From Psychrobium sp051201665 (GTDB taxonomy: Bacteria; Pseudomonadota; Gammaproteobacteria; Enterobacterales; Psychrobiaceae), in the NCBI RefSeq assembly GCF_051201665.1, contig NZ_CP179210.1, forward strand, positions 2,480,001 to 2,544,000: a stretch of 64,000 nucleotides of DNA, given 5' to 3'. Shown here piece after piece: positions 36,499 to 46,269 of this stretch. A program made the position numbers and the translations under genes. How positions within the stretch are numbered: the stretch's first letter is position 1; every line of letters starts with the position of its first letter. The notes under the pieces were generated by a model. That model saw only the letters and a program-made list of their open reading frames with translations. It was not told the origin of the DNA and searched no databases.

Positions 36499-37791
36499 TT
36501 ACTGACCTTTAACTTCCGATAGACCATTGTATGGTGCATTGCTACCTAAAGCTTCTTCAATACGAAGCAGTTGGTTGTACTTAGCAATACGGTCACTACG
36601 GCTTAATGAACCCGTCTTGATTTGACCAGCTGCAGTACCAACGGCTAAATCAGCAATAAAGGCATCTTCTGTTTCGCCAGAGCGATGAGAGATAACAACA
36701 GTGAAGCCAGCATCTTTTGCCATCTTAATGGCTTCAAGTGTTTCAGTTAAGCTACCGATTTGGTTGTACTTGATTAAGATTGAGTTACCGATGTTGTTTT
36801 CGATACCACGGCTTAAAATCTTAGTGTTCGTTACGAATAAATCGTCACCGACCAATTGTACTTTATCGCCAAGTTTAGCCGTTAAGCTCGCCCAGCCATC
36901 CCAGTCGCTTTCATCAAGACCGTCTTCGATAGAAACAATTGGGTATTGCTCAGATAAATCTTTTAGGTAATCACCAAACTCATCAGCGTTAAATACCTTG
37001 TTATCGCCTTTTAGGTTGTATTTACCATCTTCATAGAACTCAGAGGCCGCACAATCAAGTGCTAACGTAATGTCTGTACCTAGTTCATAACCAGCATTAG
37101 CAACGGCTTCTTTGATAACGCTAAGTGCTTCAGCATTTGAACCTAGGTTAGGCGCGAAACCACCTTCGTCACCAACAGCGGTGTTGTAACCTTTGCTTGA
37201 TAATACTTTCTTTAAGCTATGGAATACTTCAGCGCCCATACGTAGGCCTTCAGTAAATGTTTTAGCGCCTACAGGTTGTACCATGAATTCTTGGATATCA
37301 ACGTTGTTATCAGCGTGCTCACCGCCGTTGATGATGTTCATCATTGGTAATGGCATTGAGTATTGACCCGCAGTACCATTCATTTCACTAATGTGTTGGT
37401 AAAGTGGAATGCGTTTGTCAGAAGCTGCTGCACGCGCTGCAGCTAAAGAAACGGCTAAGATAGCGTTTGCGCCAAAAGTTGCTTTGTTTTCTGTGCCATC
37501 TAAATCGATCATGATGTTATCAAGCTTAGCTTGCTCGTTAGCATCAATACCAATTAGTGCATCTTGAATTGGACCATTTACCGCAGCAACGGCGTTTAGT
37601 ACGCCTTTACCAAGGTAGCGGCTTTTGTCGCCATCACGTAATTCTAATGCTTCACGAGACCCCGTTGACGCACCAGATGGCGCACAACACATACCACTAG
37701 CGCCTGATTCTAAATGAACCTCAGCTTCTACTGTTGGGTTACCACGTGAATCCATGATTTCACGGCCGATTACTTTAACTATTTTTGACAT
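36499..37791 (-). CDS. eno: Enolase
   Basis: Glycolytic 2-phosphoglycerate dehydratase and degradosome component, 430 residues. Signatures are MDSRGNPTVEAEVHLESGASG, PSGASTGSREALELRDGD, MPLPMMNIINGGEHADNNVDIQEFM, DEGGFAPNLGSN, the signature LIKYNQIGSLTETLEAI and VVISHRSGETEDAFIADL. It lies downstream of pyrG in the conserved mazG-pyrG-eno order, though a terminator after pyrG suggests that eno has its own promoter. Confidence 0.98.
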   Translation of the reverse strand: MSKIVKVIGREIMDSRGNPTVEAEVHLESGASGMCCAPSGASTGSREALELRDGDKSRYLGKGVLNAVAAVNGPIQDALIGIDANEQAKLDNIMIDLDGTENKATFGANAILAVSLAAARAAASDKRIPLYQHISEMNGTAGQYSMPLPMMNIINGGEHADNNVDIQEFMVQPVGAKTFTEGLRMGAEVFHSLKKVLSSKGYNTAVGDEGGFAPNLGSNAEALSVIKEAVANAGYELGTDITLALDCAASEFYEDGKYNLKGDNKVFNADEFGDYLKDLSEQYPIVSIEDGLDESDWDGWASLTAKLGDKVQLVGDDLFVTNTKILSRGIENNIGNSILIKYNQIGSLTETLEAIKMAKDAGFTVVISHRSGETEDAFIADLAVGTAAGQIKTGSLSRSDRIAKYNQLLRIEEALGSNAPYNGLSEVKGQ

Positions 37792-37926
37792 TTTCCATTC
37801 TCTTTAAAGATATAAAAATAAAGTGTTTTTGTTGCCTTTATTAGAGGCTAAAGCGTATTGAAATACAAGCTGAAAGAGTTACTAGTTTTCTTTCAAAGAT
37901 CGACAATTTCAATAAGCAAAAAGAAA

Positions 37927-37951
37927 ATAAAAAGCCGCTCAAACGGCGGCT
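37927..37951 (-). terminator. Terminator between pyrG and eno
   Basis: Stem AGCCGC/GCGGCT with a 7-base loop, 16 bp past the pyrG stop, followed by TTTTTATTTTC on the minus strand. It should separate pyrG from eno, at least partly. Confidence 0.85.
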
Positions 37952-37966
37952 AGTTATTAGGAATGA

Positions 37967-39595
37967 TTAATCATTTTTTGGTTGCATAGACGCGGCTACG
38001 AAACCTTCAAACAATGGGTGACCATCGCGTGGTGTCGACGTAAACTCAGGGTGGAATTGCCCTGCAACGAACCAGCGGTGTTCTTTAATCTCAATAATTT
38101 CTACCAGTTTCTTGTCTTGTGACAAGCCAGTGAACGATAAGCCTGCAGCTTTCAATTGCTCTACGTAATTGTTGTTCACTTCATAACGGTGACGGTGACG
38201 TTCCATACACGTATTTGAGTCATATAACTCGGCCACTTTCGAACCGTCTTCCAAATGACATAATTGCGCGCCAACACGCATGGTGCCACCAAGATCAGAA
38301 CTCTCACTACGTTGTTCTACTTTACCGTCCTCATCTAACCATTCCGTAATCAAACCAACCACTGGGAATGGTGACTCAGCATTAAATTCAGTTGAATGAG
38401 CACCGTCCATGTTTGCAACATTACGTGCAAATTCAATCAATGCGACCTGCATTCCTAAACAAATACCGAAATACGGCACATCGTTTTCACGTGCGAACTT
38501 TGCAGCAAGAATTTTACCTTCAACACCGCGCTCACCAAAGCCGCCTGGTACTAAAATACCGTCCATATCATTTAATATGTCAGTACCTTTAGATTCAATA
38601 TCTTGTGAATCAACGTAGTTAATTTTTACGTTAACGCCGTTTTTAAGGCCAGCATGCTTAAGCGCTTCGTTTACTGATTTGTAGGCATCTGGTAATTGAG
38701 TGTATTTACCAACCATGGCAATATTTACGGTACCGGTCGCGTTAGCTTCTTCGTAAACAACTTGTTCCCATTCTTTTAAATCAGCTTCTGGACAATCGAT
38801 ACCAAAACGTTCAGTCACGTACTTATCTAAGCCTTGTGCTTTAAGTAGTGCAGGGATTTTGTAAATGCTGTCCATGTCAGGTAATGAAATAACGGCTTTC
38901 TCATTAACGTTAGTAAATAAAGAAATTTTACCTTTCTCGCCAGCTGGAATACCGATTTCAGAACGACAAACAAGAATGTCAGGCTGAACACCAATCGAAC
39001 GCAACTCTTTCACTGAGTGTTGCGTTGGCTTAGTTTTCACTTCACCTGATGCTTTTAGATAAGGAACTAATGTTAAATGCATGAACATCGCGTGATCACG
39101 ACCGACTTCAACACCTAACTGACGAATGGCTTCAATAAACGGTTGTGACTCGATATCGCCTACGGTACCGCCAAGTTCAACAATAGCGATATCTGCGCCT
39201 TTACAGCCAGCAACAATGCGATCTTTCATAGCATTAGTAATATGAGGAATAACTTGAATAGTAGCGCCAAGATAATCACCACGACGTTCTTTACGTAATA
39301 CTTCTTCGTAAACACGACCCGTCGTAAAGTTATTACCTTTAGTCATCTTGGTACGAATAAAGCGTTCGTAATGACCTAAGTCTAAATCAGTTTCAGCGCC
39401 ATCTTCGGTAACAAATACTTCACCGTGTTGAATCGGGCTCATAGTGCCTGGGTCAACATTGATATAAGGGTCTAGTTTCATCATTGTTACTTTTAGACCA
39501 CGTGCTTCTAAAATGGCTGCTAGTGAAGCTGCCGCAATGCCTTTACCAAGTGAAGAAACCACTCCACCCGTCACAAAAATATATTTCGTTGTCAT
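37967..39595 (-). CDS. pyrG: CTP synthase
   Basis: Glutamine-dependent amination of UTP to CTP. The 542 residues have the synthetase domain MTTKYIFVTGGVVSSLGKGIAAASLAAILE, KLDPYINVDPGTMSPIQHGEVFV and the glutaminase domain with the nucleophile in YFGICLGMQVALIEFARNV and the final GQFHPEFTSTPRDGHPLF. About 167 bp separate it from mazG upstream. The identification is certain. Confidence 0.98.
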   Translation of the reverse strand: MTTKYIFVTGGVVSSLGKGIAAASLAAILEARGLKVTMMKLDPYINVDPGTMSPIQHGEVFVTEDGAETDLDLGHYERFIRTKMTKGNNFTTGRVYEEVLRKERRGDYLGATIQVIPHITNAMKDRIVAGCKGADIAIVELGGTVGDIESQPFIEAIRQLGVEVGRDHAMFMHLTLVPYLKASGEVKTKPTQHSVKELRSIGVQPDILVCRSEIGIPAGEKGKISLFTNVNEKAVISLPDMDSIYKIPALLKAQGLDKYVTERFGIDCPEADLKEWEQVVYEEANATGTVNIAMVGKYTQLPDAYKSVNEALKHAGLKNGVNVKINYVDSQDIESKGTDILNDMDGILVPGGFGERGVEGKILAAKFARENDVPYFGICLGMQVALIEFARNVANMDGAHSTEFNAESPFPVVGLITEWLDEDGKVEQRSESSDLGGTMRVGAQLCHLEDGSKVAELYDSNTCMERHRHRYEVNNNYVEQLKAAGLSFTGLSQDKKLVEIIEIKEHRWFVAGQFHPEFTSTPRDGHPLFEGFVAASMQPKND

Positions 39596-39762
39596 GCTGA
39601 ACCTGAGTTAATAGAATTGAAATTGTAACAACGCCAAAGGCTTACCTTATTTGAATAATAACGTAAGAAATACCAAGTTGGGGTTATGTACTGGACGGGA
39701 CGATATAGTATCAAAATAAGGTCTAGCCGACAATTTAAATCTGCCTAGAAACAACAATATTT

Positions 39763-40173
39763 TTATCTACGGTTTTTCATGTAGGCTTTCGCATATTGCC
39801 AACCCGCTTCCATTTGCTCATCAGTTGCATCTTCCATTGTTAGCCCCTGCTCACAAATGTAATGTTGAACATCAAGATATCGCGTTTCGAATTTATCAGT
39901 GGCGTGTTGTAATAACTCATTTGGGCACGTGTTTTGATGGCGCACAACATTAACGACAGCAAATAACAAATCACCGAGTTCCTCGTTAATTTTACGACTG
40001 TCTTGAGATACGTCATTGAGCTCGTCAAATACCTCTTCTACTTCTTCTCTTACTTTTTCAAATGCACCATGCCAACTAGGCCAGTCGAATCCGGTTTTCG
40101 CCACTTGCTGCTGCACCGATAACGCACGTATTAGTTGATTGATTGTCTTCACGTTATTTTTATCATCACTCAT
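39763..40173 (-). CDS. mazG: MazG-type nucleotide pyrophosphohydrolase, C-terminal domain only
   Basis: A 136-residue protein corresponding to the second half of E. coli MazG (263 residues): VQQQVAKTGFDWPSWHGAFEKVREEVEEVFDEL with EExxE metal ligands, then INEELGDLLFAVVNVVRHQNTC and KFETRYLDVQHYI. The family's first MazG domain is absent and no trace of it is seen upstream, where the divergent cyclophilin gene begins 87 bp away. The position before pyrG marks it as the mazG locus. It is either a natural single-domain form or an N-terminal deletion; the catalytic half is intact. Confidence 0.87.
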   Translation of the reverse strand: MSDDKNNVKTINQLIRALSVQQQVAKTGFDWPSWHGAFEKVREEVEEVFDELNDVSQDSRKINEELGDLLFAVVNVVRHQNTCPNELLQHATDKFETRYLDVQHYICEQGLTMEDATDEQMEAGWQYAKAYMKNRR

Positions 40174-40260
40174 TAATTTTTCACTATGACTTGGCTGTGC
40201 TTCATTGTTATATTATCGCCTTAACGATCTATTATTCCAAATATTATAAAAAGAGTTCGC

Positions 40261-40467
40261 ATGAAAAATAAAATCAAAAATACCATGCTATTGAGTGCCC
40301 TAGTTAGCTGTTCACTCATTACAAGCCATGTACTAGCCAGTGACAACACCGCTAAGAAACAACTAAGCCCCGGTGAAATTGTTAAGCAAGCACCCGCAGA
40401 ACATTGGCAAGCAATTGATCCAAACAATACCCTTTATATTGAATTAGACAGTGGCCGAGTCATCGTC
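40261..40467 (+). pseudogene. Exported cyclophilin-type peptidyl-prolyl isomerase, truncated
   Basis: A signal peptide (MLLSALVSCSLITSHVLA) and the start of a periplasmic cyclophilin, EHWQAIDPNNTLYIELDSGRVIV, matching the opening of family members from Shewanella and Colwellia. After about 69 codons the homology stops and unrelated sequence reads on to a stop at 40566; an IS630 element begins at 40584. The catalytic core is missing, so the gene is dead. Confidence 0.7.
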
Positions 40468-40583
40468 GTTCACAGGTTTTATTCTATTTATTTCAGAGTG
40501 TTTCAACCTACTAATTTTAAAGATTTTTATACTATTGACTGTTTCAGAGTGTTGCATTATGTTTAGGTAAGTTTCAACTTAAC
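40468..40583. other. Unassigned joint between cyclophilin remnant and IS630
   Basis: AT-rich 116 bp with two copies of TTTCAGAGTGTT about 55 bp apart. It is probably the edge of a lost mobile element that truncated the cyclophilin gene. No coding capacity is evident. Confidence 0.35.
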
Positions 40584-41688
40584 TATACCCGTGATCATTG
40601 AAAGTGCTTGATTTTTTAGCTAATGAGATCATGATAGTCACATGAAAAAGATTGCTCTCACCGACATTCAAAAAGAAACGTTAGAATCTCGACATAAAAA
40701 AGCGAGAGATAAGCGTGAGTGCGATCGAATTAAAGCTATTCTATTGCGTGACGAAGGCTGGTCTTCGCCAATGATTGCTCAAGCGTTACGCATTCACGAA
40801 ACGTCAGTTGTTAGATATATTGATGACTACATTCGTCGTGAAAAATTAACCATCAACAGCGGCGGCTCTACTAGTTATCTTAATCATCAGCAAACGCAAC
40901 AGTTAATTGCACACCTGTGTGAAGTAACTTACCTACATAGCCATCAAATACTTGATCATATTGAGAGTGAGTACGACATTAAATACACGGTGCCTGGTCT
41001 CAATAAATGGTTACATCAGCATGGCTTTAGTTATAAAAAGCCCAAAGGCGTTCCTCATAATTTTGATGAGGAAAAGCAAGCAGCTTTTATCGCACATTAT
41101 AACCAGCTTAAATCAACGCAGGCCCCTAATGAGCCAATCTTGTTTATGGATGCTGTTCATCCAACACAAGCGACAAAAATCACGGCAGGCTGGATTAAAA
41201 AAGGGGAAAATAAACCCATTAAAACCACAGGAAGTCGAACACGAATTAATGTAGTGGGAGCTATCCGATTGGGTCACTTAGAGGAAGCAGTGATAAGGCA
41301 ATATAATAAGACAGTCAACGGTGAATCTATCGTTGATTTTTTAAATGAAGTCAGAGCCCATTATCAGACGAGCGGTATGCTTCATATGGTTCTTGATGGT
41401 GCTGGTTATCACCGTAATCAGATAGTGATTGATGAAGCCGAAAAGCTCAATATCAAGTTACATTATTTACCACCCTATAGTCCTAATTTAAACCCAATAG
41501 AACGGCTATGGAAGGTAATGAACAAAAATGCGAGAAATAGCCAATATTTTTCAAGTACTAAAGAGTTTCGACGGCGTATTAGCGATTTTTTTGAGTCAAC
41601 ATTACCCGATATTGCCAATACACTTGACGATACGATCAATGATAATTTTCAAATATTAAAAACTGCACTTTGAAGTTGATTTAGTATA
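40584..41688 (+). mobile_element. IS630-family element, copy 2
   Basis: A 1105-bp copy almost identical to 29282-30386 and in the opposite orientation, again with TA at both outer ends. It lies directly against an IS110 transposase remnant on its right. Confidence 0.9.
40642..41673 (+). CDS. IS630-family transposase, copy 2
   Basis: Intact 343-residue transposase with the same HTH (ALRIHETSVVRYIDDYIRR) and DDE motifs (LFMDAVHPTQ, LDGAGYHRNQ, PYSPNLNPIERLWKVMN) as copy 1. Both copies intact and nearly identical point to recent activity. Confidence 0.94.
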   Translation: MKKIALTDIQKETLESRHKKARDKRECDRIKAILLRDEGWSSPMIAQALRIHETSVVRYIDDYIRREKLTINSGGSTSYLNHQQTQQLIAHLCEVTYLHSHQILDHIESEYDIKYTVPGLNKWLHQHGFSYKKPKGVPHNFDEEKQAAFIAHYNQLKSTQAPNEPILFMDAVHPTQATKITAGWIKKGENKPIKTTGSRTRINVVGAIRLGHLEEAVIRQYNKTVNGESIVDFLNEVRAHYQTSGMLHMVLDGAGYHRNQIVIDEAEKLNIKLHYLPPYSPNLNPIERLWKVMNKNARNSQYFSSTKEFRRRISDFFESTLPDIANTLDDTINDNFQILKTAL

Positions 41689-42015
41689 AGTAGTGCTACT
41701 GATTTCAAAAATGAACGGAATTTTGCGGCGTGGCTAGGCTTAGTACCTCGCCAATATTCAACAGGAGGAAAGCCAACATTACTCGGTATAAGCAAACGAG
41801 GGAATAAAGGCTTACGAGAATTATTCATTCACGGTGCAAGAGCTGTTCTTGTGAGGCCAGAAAAAGCCGTAGCCGTTTTTGGTAACTGGATATTAGCGTT
41901 ACTATCGAGGAAACATTTTAACGTCGTGGTAATCGCGTTAGCGAATAAACTAGCACGTATCGCCTGGTCGGTACTTTCAACCAAACAAGCATTCGAAGTT
42001 AGAGTGCAAGCCTAA
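41689..42015 (+). pseudogene. IS110-family transposase, C-terminal fragment
   Basis: An open frame without a start reads NFAAWLGLVPRQYSTGGKPTLLGISKRGNKGLRELFIHGARAVLVRPEK and ends FEVRVQA at 42013-42015. This is the C-terminal serine-containing domain (transposase_20) of IS110/IS1111 elements. The N-terminal DEDD domain has been lost at the IS630 junction. Confidence 0.85.
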
Positions 42016-42470
42016 TTTGCAAATGATGATAAAGATGACACAACGGTTAGACCACTGGATTGAAGACCTGTGGGGCGTTACAGCAACATAACTAAGTATG
42101 CTTACTCGCTTTTGAGGACAATCTAGCGCGGATCTCATCGTGGAGCTGGGCCTAATATATTGGTAACCAACAAAGACTCCGAATACACTAGCGCAAACCA
42201 ACTACGTTATCGATATTATTACTTGCAATATTGAGGCGGACCATACAAATCGCCCCCAAAGTGTGATAGTGAAACATCATTTGATAAACCAACTGTTGTT
42301 AGGCTTACTTTCTAGCTAAATTGTACCGTTACAAATTTGTTAAATAAGATTTATAACTAACTTTACCAAGCAAAAACAACCTGCAACATATAGAAATACA
42401 AATGTCAACACCTATAACTAAAGACCCTTATTTTTATAACTAGAGTTTATTTCAATTTTGTTTATAAAGG
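42016..42470. other. Non-coding: IS110 right flank and upstream region of the aminotransferase gene
   Basis: No gene is visible. The first ~230 bp after the fragment probably belong to the non-coding right end of the IS110-type element, where IS1111-group members keep their guide RNA; the end cannot be fixed. The remaining AT-rich DNA leads into the pucG-like gene. Confidence 0.4.
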
Positions 42471-42499
42471 TTGACTCGATAAAGATGTCTTGATATCAA
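42471..42499 (+). promoter_or_regulatory. Candidate sigma-70 promoter of the pucG-like gene
   Basis: TTGACT, 17 bp, TATCAA, 43 bp upstream of the ATG at 42543. The -35 is strong and the -10 moderate. AAGGAAAAC precedes the ATG. Confidence 0.45.
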
Positions 42500-42542
42500 A
42501 GTAATAACTAAATCACATCTTCACTAGATAAAGGAAAACAAT

Positions 42543-43664
42543 ATGAATTTTAAATCGTTTCAGCCACCTCGTAGAATTTTAATGGGTCCAGGTCCATCTG
42601 ACATCAGTCCTGAAGTTCTAGCTTCGTTATCTAGACCTGTTATAGGTCACCTAGACCCTTTATTTGTGGGAATGATGGATGAAGTTAAAGCATTGCTTCA
42701 GTATGCTTTTCAGACAAAAAATGAATTTACAATTGCTCTTTCTGCTCCCGGCTCTGCAGGAATGGAAGCATGCTTTGTCAATTTGGTAGAAAAAGGCGAT
42801 AAAGTTATTGTATGTCGTAATGGCGTATTTGGTGATCGAATGATGCAAAACGTTGTTCGCATTGGTGCTGAAGCCATTATAGTCGACTCTCCTTGGGGGC
42901 GGGCTGTTGAAGTAGATAAAGTAGAACAAGCATTGATAGCAAATCCTGATGCTAAATGCCTAGCTTTTGTACATGCTGAGACTGCTACGGGTGCAGTTTC
43001 TGATGCTAAAACACTTTGTGCCTTAGCACAGCAACATGACTGTTTAACCATTGTAGATGCTGTGACTTCATTGGGCGGCATTGAATTAAAGGTTGATGAT
43101 TGGGGCATTGATGCCATCTACTCTGGTTCTCAAAAATGTCTATCTTGTGTTCCTGGTTTATCACCCCTTTCCTTTAGTGCAAAGGCTGTCAATGTAATCA
43201 AAAATCGTAAATCTATTGTACAAAGTTGGTTTTTAGATCAATCCCTTGTAATGAGTTACTGGTCAGGAGAAGGTAAACGAAGCTACCATCATACTGCACC
43301 TGTTAATTCACTCTACGGTTTACACGAATCATTAGTTCAATTACAAAATGAAGGGATTGAGAATCGCTGGGCTCGTCATAAAGCACAACATGATGCATTA
43401 GCGAAAGGTTTAGAAAAGTTAGGTATTAAGTTTATAGTGCCCGAAAATGAGCGTCTACCACAGTTGAATGCTATTTATATCCCTGATGGCGTTGATGATG
43501 CAAAAGTAAGGAACTATCTACTTAACCATTATAACCTTGAAATTGGAGCAGGATTAGGCGATTTAGCTGGAAAAGCATGGAGAATTGGCCTGATGGGATA
43601 TACCGCAAGAAGCGAAAATGTAGCATTATGTTTGGCTGCACTTGAAGATGCATTGAACCAATAG
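42543..43664 (+). CDS. pucG: PucG-like ureidoglycine/serine/alanine-glyoxylate aminotransferase
   Basis: Class V PLP aminotransferase of 373 residues. It opens RRILMGPGPSDISPEVLASLSRPVIGHLDP, binds PLP through Lys198 in AIYSGSQKCLSCVPGLSP with Asp172 in IVDAVTSLGGIEL, and has EKGDKVIVCRNGVFGDRM. This branch includes (S)-ureidoglycine-glyoxylate aminotransferase and alanine- or serine-glyoxylate aminotransferases, which are hard to separate by eye. The nearby uraD, uraH and ureidoglycine aminohydrolase genes favour a ureide role: moving the amino group of ureidoglycine to glyoxylate, giving oxalurate and glycine. Confidence 0.83.
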   Translation: MNFKSFQPPRRILMGPGPSDISPEVLASLSRPVIGHLDPLFVGMMDEVKALLQYAFQTKNEFTIALSAPGSAGMEACFVNLVEKGDKVIVCRNGVFGDRMMQNVVRIGAEAIIVDSPWGRAVEVDKVEQALIANPDAKCLAFVHAETATGAVSDAKTLCALAQQHDCLTIVDAVTSLGGIELKVDDWGIDAIYSGSQKCLSCVPGLSPLSFSAKAVNVIKNRKSIVQSWFLDQSLVMSYWSGEGKRSYHHTAPVNSLYGLHESLVQLQNEGIENRWARHKAQHDALAKGLEKLGIKFIVPENERLPQLNAIYIPDGVDDAKVRNYLLNHYNLEIGAGLGDLAGKAWRIGLMGYTARSENVALCLAALEDALNQ

Positions 43665-43862
43665 GCGAGGCTTTGCACCACTCTTACCATTCCATAATAC
43701 GAAATAAAAAGTGAGTATAATTTCATTTTTTAGGCTACGATAAGCTTAAATATTGGCAAATATTTCACTTTTATTTCACATTTGGACTTTAATAAGCTAG
43801 CAAATATTATATTTTCAAAATATGTAAATCATAAAGTAGCTGAACTCTTTAATAATTGAAAC

Positions 43863-44697
43863 ATGAAATTTTTAAATAAAAACGTCCTTTTATTCGATCT
43901 CGATGGCACCTTAGTCGATAGCGTGCCAGATTTAGCTTATGCTGTTAATCAGGCTTTAATTAAACTAGGATTACAACCTTTTGACGAAGCAATTATTTGA
44001 AATTGGGTTGGTAACGGAGCTAAGGTGCTAATTCAGCGCGCCTTAACCAACAGTGGCCTAGTAACCATGAAGTTAGATGAGGCATTAATAAATCATGCTT
44101 TAAGTATCTTTTTTGAAATTTATGGCGCTAATACTTGTAATCATACTCAACTATATGACGGTGTTTTAGAAACACTAATTAAACTTAAATCAAGAGGGTA
44201 CTGTCTTGCTATTATTACAAATAAACCTGAGAAGTTTATTAGCCTAATACTTGACAGCTTAGCTTTGAACGGTCTATTTGAATTAGTCATAGGTGGAGAC
44301 ACACTTAATAAACGAAAACCAGATCCTCTACAGTTAACTTTTGCATGTCAGCACTTTTCTGTTCATGCGGATCAATGTGTGATGATAGGGGACTCTAAAA
44401 ATGATATTTTTGCAGCAGAAGCTGCATTTATAGACTGTGTAGCTGTTACATACGGTTATAATACCAATTGCATTAAGTAAGTGATCTTGTTGTGCGTAGA
44501 GAAAATCAGCTAAAACAAGGCGTTCGATTGACTAATAGCTGGCTATTAGGATTGAGAGCAACGCCATTTTAGTTAATTTTAACAAGTACAAGTGGGCAAA
44601 TATTTAATGCAATTGGTATAACTACGGCGAAGACGTCAGGAATTATGAGCCTGAGTTAGTGATAGAAAACTTTAATGAATTACTTAATATTTTATAG
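43863..44697 (+). pseudogene. gph: Phosphoglycolate phosphatase, broken by a stop codon and a MITE
   Basis: HAD-family phosphatase: VLLFDLDGTLVDSVPDLAYAVN with the nucleophile Asp, then IITNKPEKF and CVMIGDSKNDIFAAEAA. A TGA at 43998-44000 replaces a sense codon before NWVGNGAKVLIQRAL. The 157-bp MITE at 44462-44618 then splits VTYGYN from NYGEDVRNYEPELVIENFNELL. Removing the MITE plus one TAA leaves 675 bp in frame (224 residues), the normal length for Gph. The enzyme normally clears 2-phosphoglycolate to glycolate. Two lesions make it non-functional. Confidence 0.88.
44462..44618. mobile_element. 157-bp IS66-derived MITE, copy 2
   Basis: Same length and almost the same sequence as 4935-5091, in the same orientation, with TAA at 44459-44461 and 44619-44621. 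It splits the gph reading frame near its 3' end. Confidence 0.92.
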
Positions 44698-44711
44698 CCG
44701 TCATTCCGCAC
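44698..44711. repeat. Solitary IS1634-type terminal repeat
   Basis: CCGTCATTCCGCAC begins at the base after the gph stop codon and is identical to the left end of the IS1634 element at 33881. No matching second end is seen nearby, so this is probably what is left after a deletion or a very short derivative. Confidence 0.55.
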
Positions 44712-45495
44712 TACATATATAAACCATTCAAACCAAATGAATAGGAAAGTTACGCTGCTTAACTATAGATAAGGCTTTTTCTTTCACTAAGGGTAAAGAG
44801 ATAGACTGTGTAATTGGAAAATAATGACTTTGAATAACATTGTTAGAAAAATGTGACGATAAAAAGCGGGAGTGTTCATAATTCTGTGTCATTTCAGTAG
44901 AATATAATAAAACAGGAATGACACATGACTAACTCTTTTGATTTTGAGCAAGCATTAACAGATTTGCAAGCTGGTAAAAGCCTCACTGGTAAAGATGGCA
45001 TCTTAGGCCCTTTGATTAAGCAATTAACCGAAGCGGCTCTTAATGCCGAACTAGAGCACCACTTAGCCAACGATAATCAATCTAATAGAAAGAATGGCAG
45101 AACAAGTAAAAACATCAAACACCCGTCTGGTAATTTTGAACTCGACACTCCGCGAGACCGCAATGGAACATTTGAACCTCAATTAGTGAAGAAAAATCAA
45201 ACCTCACTATCAGATGAAATCGATCGCAAAATACTCTCGATGTTTAGCTTGGGAATGAGTTATCGTGATATCAATGCACATGTAGAGGAGATGTACGGTA
45301 TTAACGTGGCCACAGGAACGATTAGCGCAGTCACTGACAAGCTTATTCCTGAGCTTAAAGCATGGCAACAAAGGCCATTAGATAGCCATTACCCAATTGT
45401 TTGGCTCGATGCTATTCATTATAAGGTCAAAGTGTCAACAACGGTTTAAAATTGACCCACTTTTTCAGTAATTCATCGATTGAAAACTGACCCAG

Positions 45496-46269
45496 TTAGT
45501 CTTGATAGGTATCAATAATACCCGCTTTTCTTTTTTCTCTTAATCGATAGCTTTCGCCAGTTAATTGCAACACATGAGAGTGATGTAGTACGCGATCTAA
45601 CATGGCCGCTGTTAAAGTTGCATCATCTGAAAAGGCGCTCGGCCACTGTCCAAAGGGTAAATTGCTCGTTAGAATCAAACTGCCTTTTTCATAACGCTTG
45701 GCAATGACATTAAAAAATAGATTTGCTTCATCACGGCCAAATGGTAAATAGCCTATCTCATCGATGATTAGCAACCGAGGAGCAAGAATAGAGCGTTGCA
45801 TGTAGCTTTTCAATTTTCCTTGCCGCTGTGCACTGCTTAGCTGAAGCATTAAATCTGCGGCACTGATAAAACGTGTTTTCTTGCGTTGCTCAATGGCTTT
45901 ATAACCTAACGCAATGGCTAAGTGTGTTTTACCTGTACCACTTGGACCTAGTAAAATGACATTCTCACACCGCTCAATAAAGGCAAGCGAGCTTAGCTCC
46001 GTTATCGCTTTACGTGGTGCCCCTGTTGCAATCTTGAAGTTAAATTGGTCTAGTGTTTTGATGCTTGGAAAACCGGACATTTTTAGCATGATTTCTCGCG
46101 CCCGATCATACTTATTCTCTAACTCGCTAGTGAGGATCTGATACAAAAAGTCAGCATAACTACTTTCATTTTTGACGCATCGACTCGCAATGTTAGGCCA
46201 GTTGTTTTCTATATTTCTTAAATTGAGTTGCTCACATATTGAAGCGATTTGTTCATGTTGAATACTCAT
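45496..46269 (-). CDS. istB: IS21-family helper ATPase IstB
   Basis: A 257-residue AAA+ ATPase that directs IstA. Walker A is VILLGPSGTGKTHLAIALGY, Walker B LLIIDEIGYLPFGRDEANLFF, with sensor region SLILTSNLPFGQWPSAF. Its start overlaps the istA stop by 4 bp, the usual coupling. The gene is intact, though its istA partner is split. Confidence 0.95.
   Translation of the reverse strand: MSIQHEQIASICEQLNLRNIENNWPNIASRCVKNESSYADFLYQILTSELENKYDRAREIMLKMSGFPSIKTLDQFNFKIATGAPRKAITELSSLAFIERCENVILLGPSGTGKTHLAIALGYKAIEQRKKTRFISAADLMLQLSSAQRQGKLKSYMQRSILAPRLLIIDEIGYLPFGRDEANLFFNVIAKRYEKGSLILTSNLPFGQWPSAFSDDATLTAAMLDRVLHHSHVLQLTGESYRLREKRKAGIIDTYQD

Noticed and set aside
44698..44867. A second IS1634-derived MITE after gph
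   Set aside because: Only one 14-bp end is present; no opposing end was found before the FAD oxidoreductase tail.
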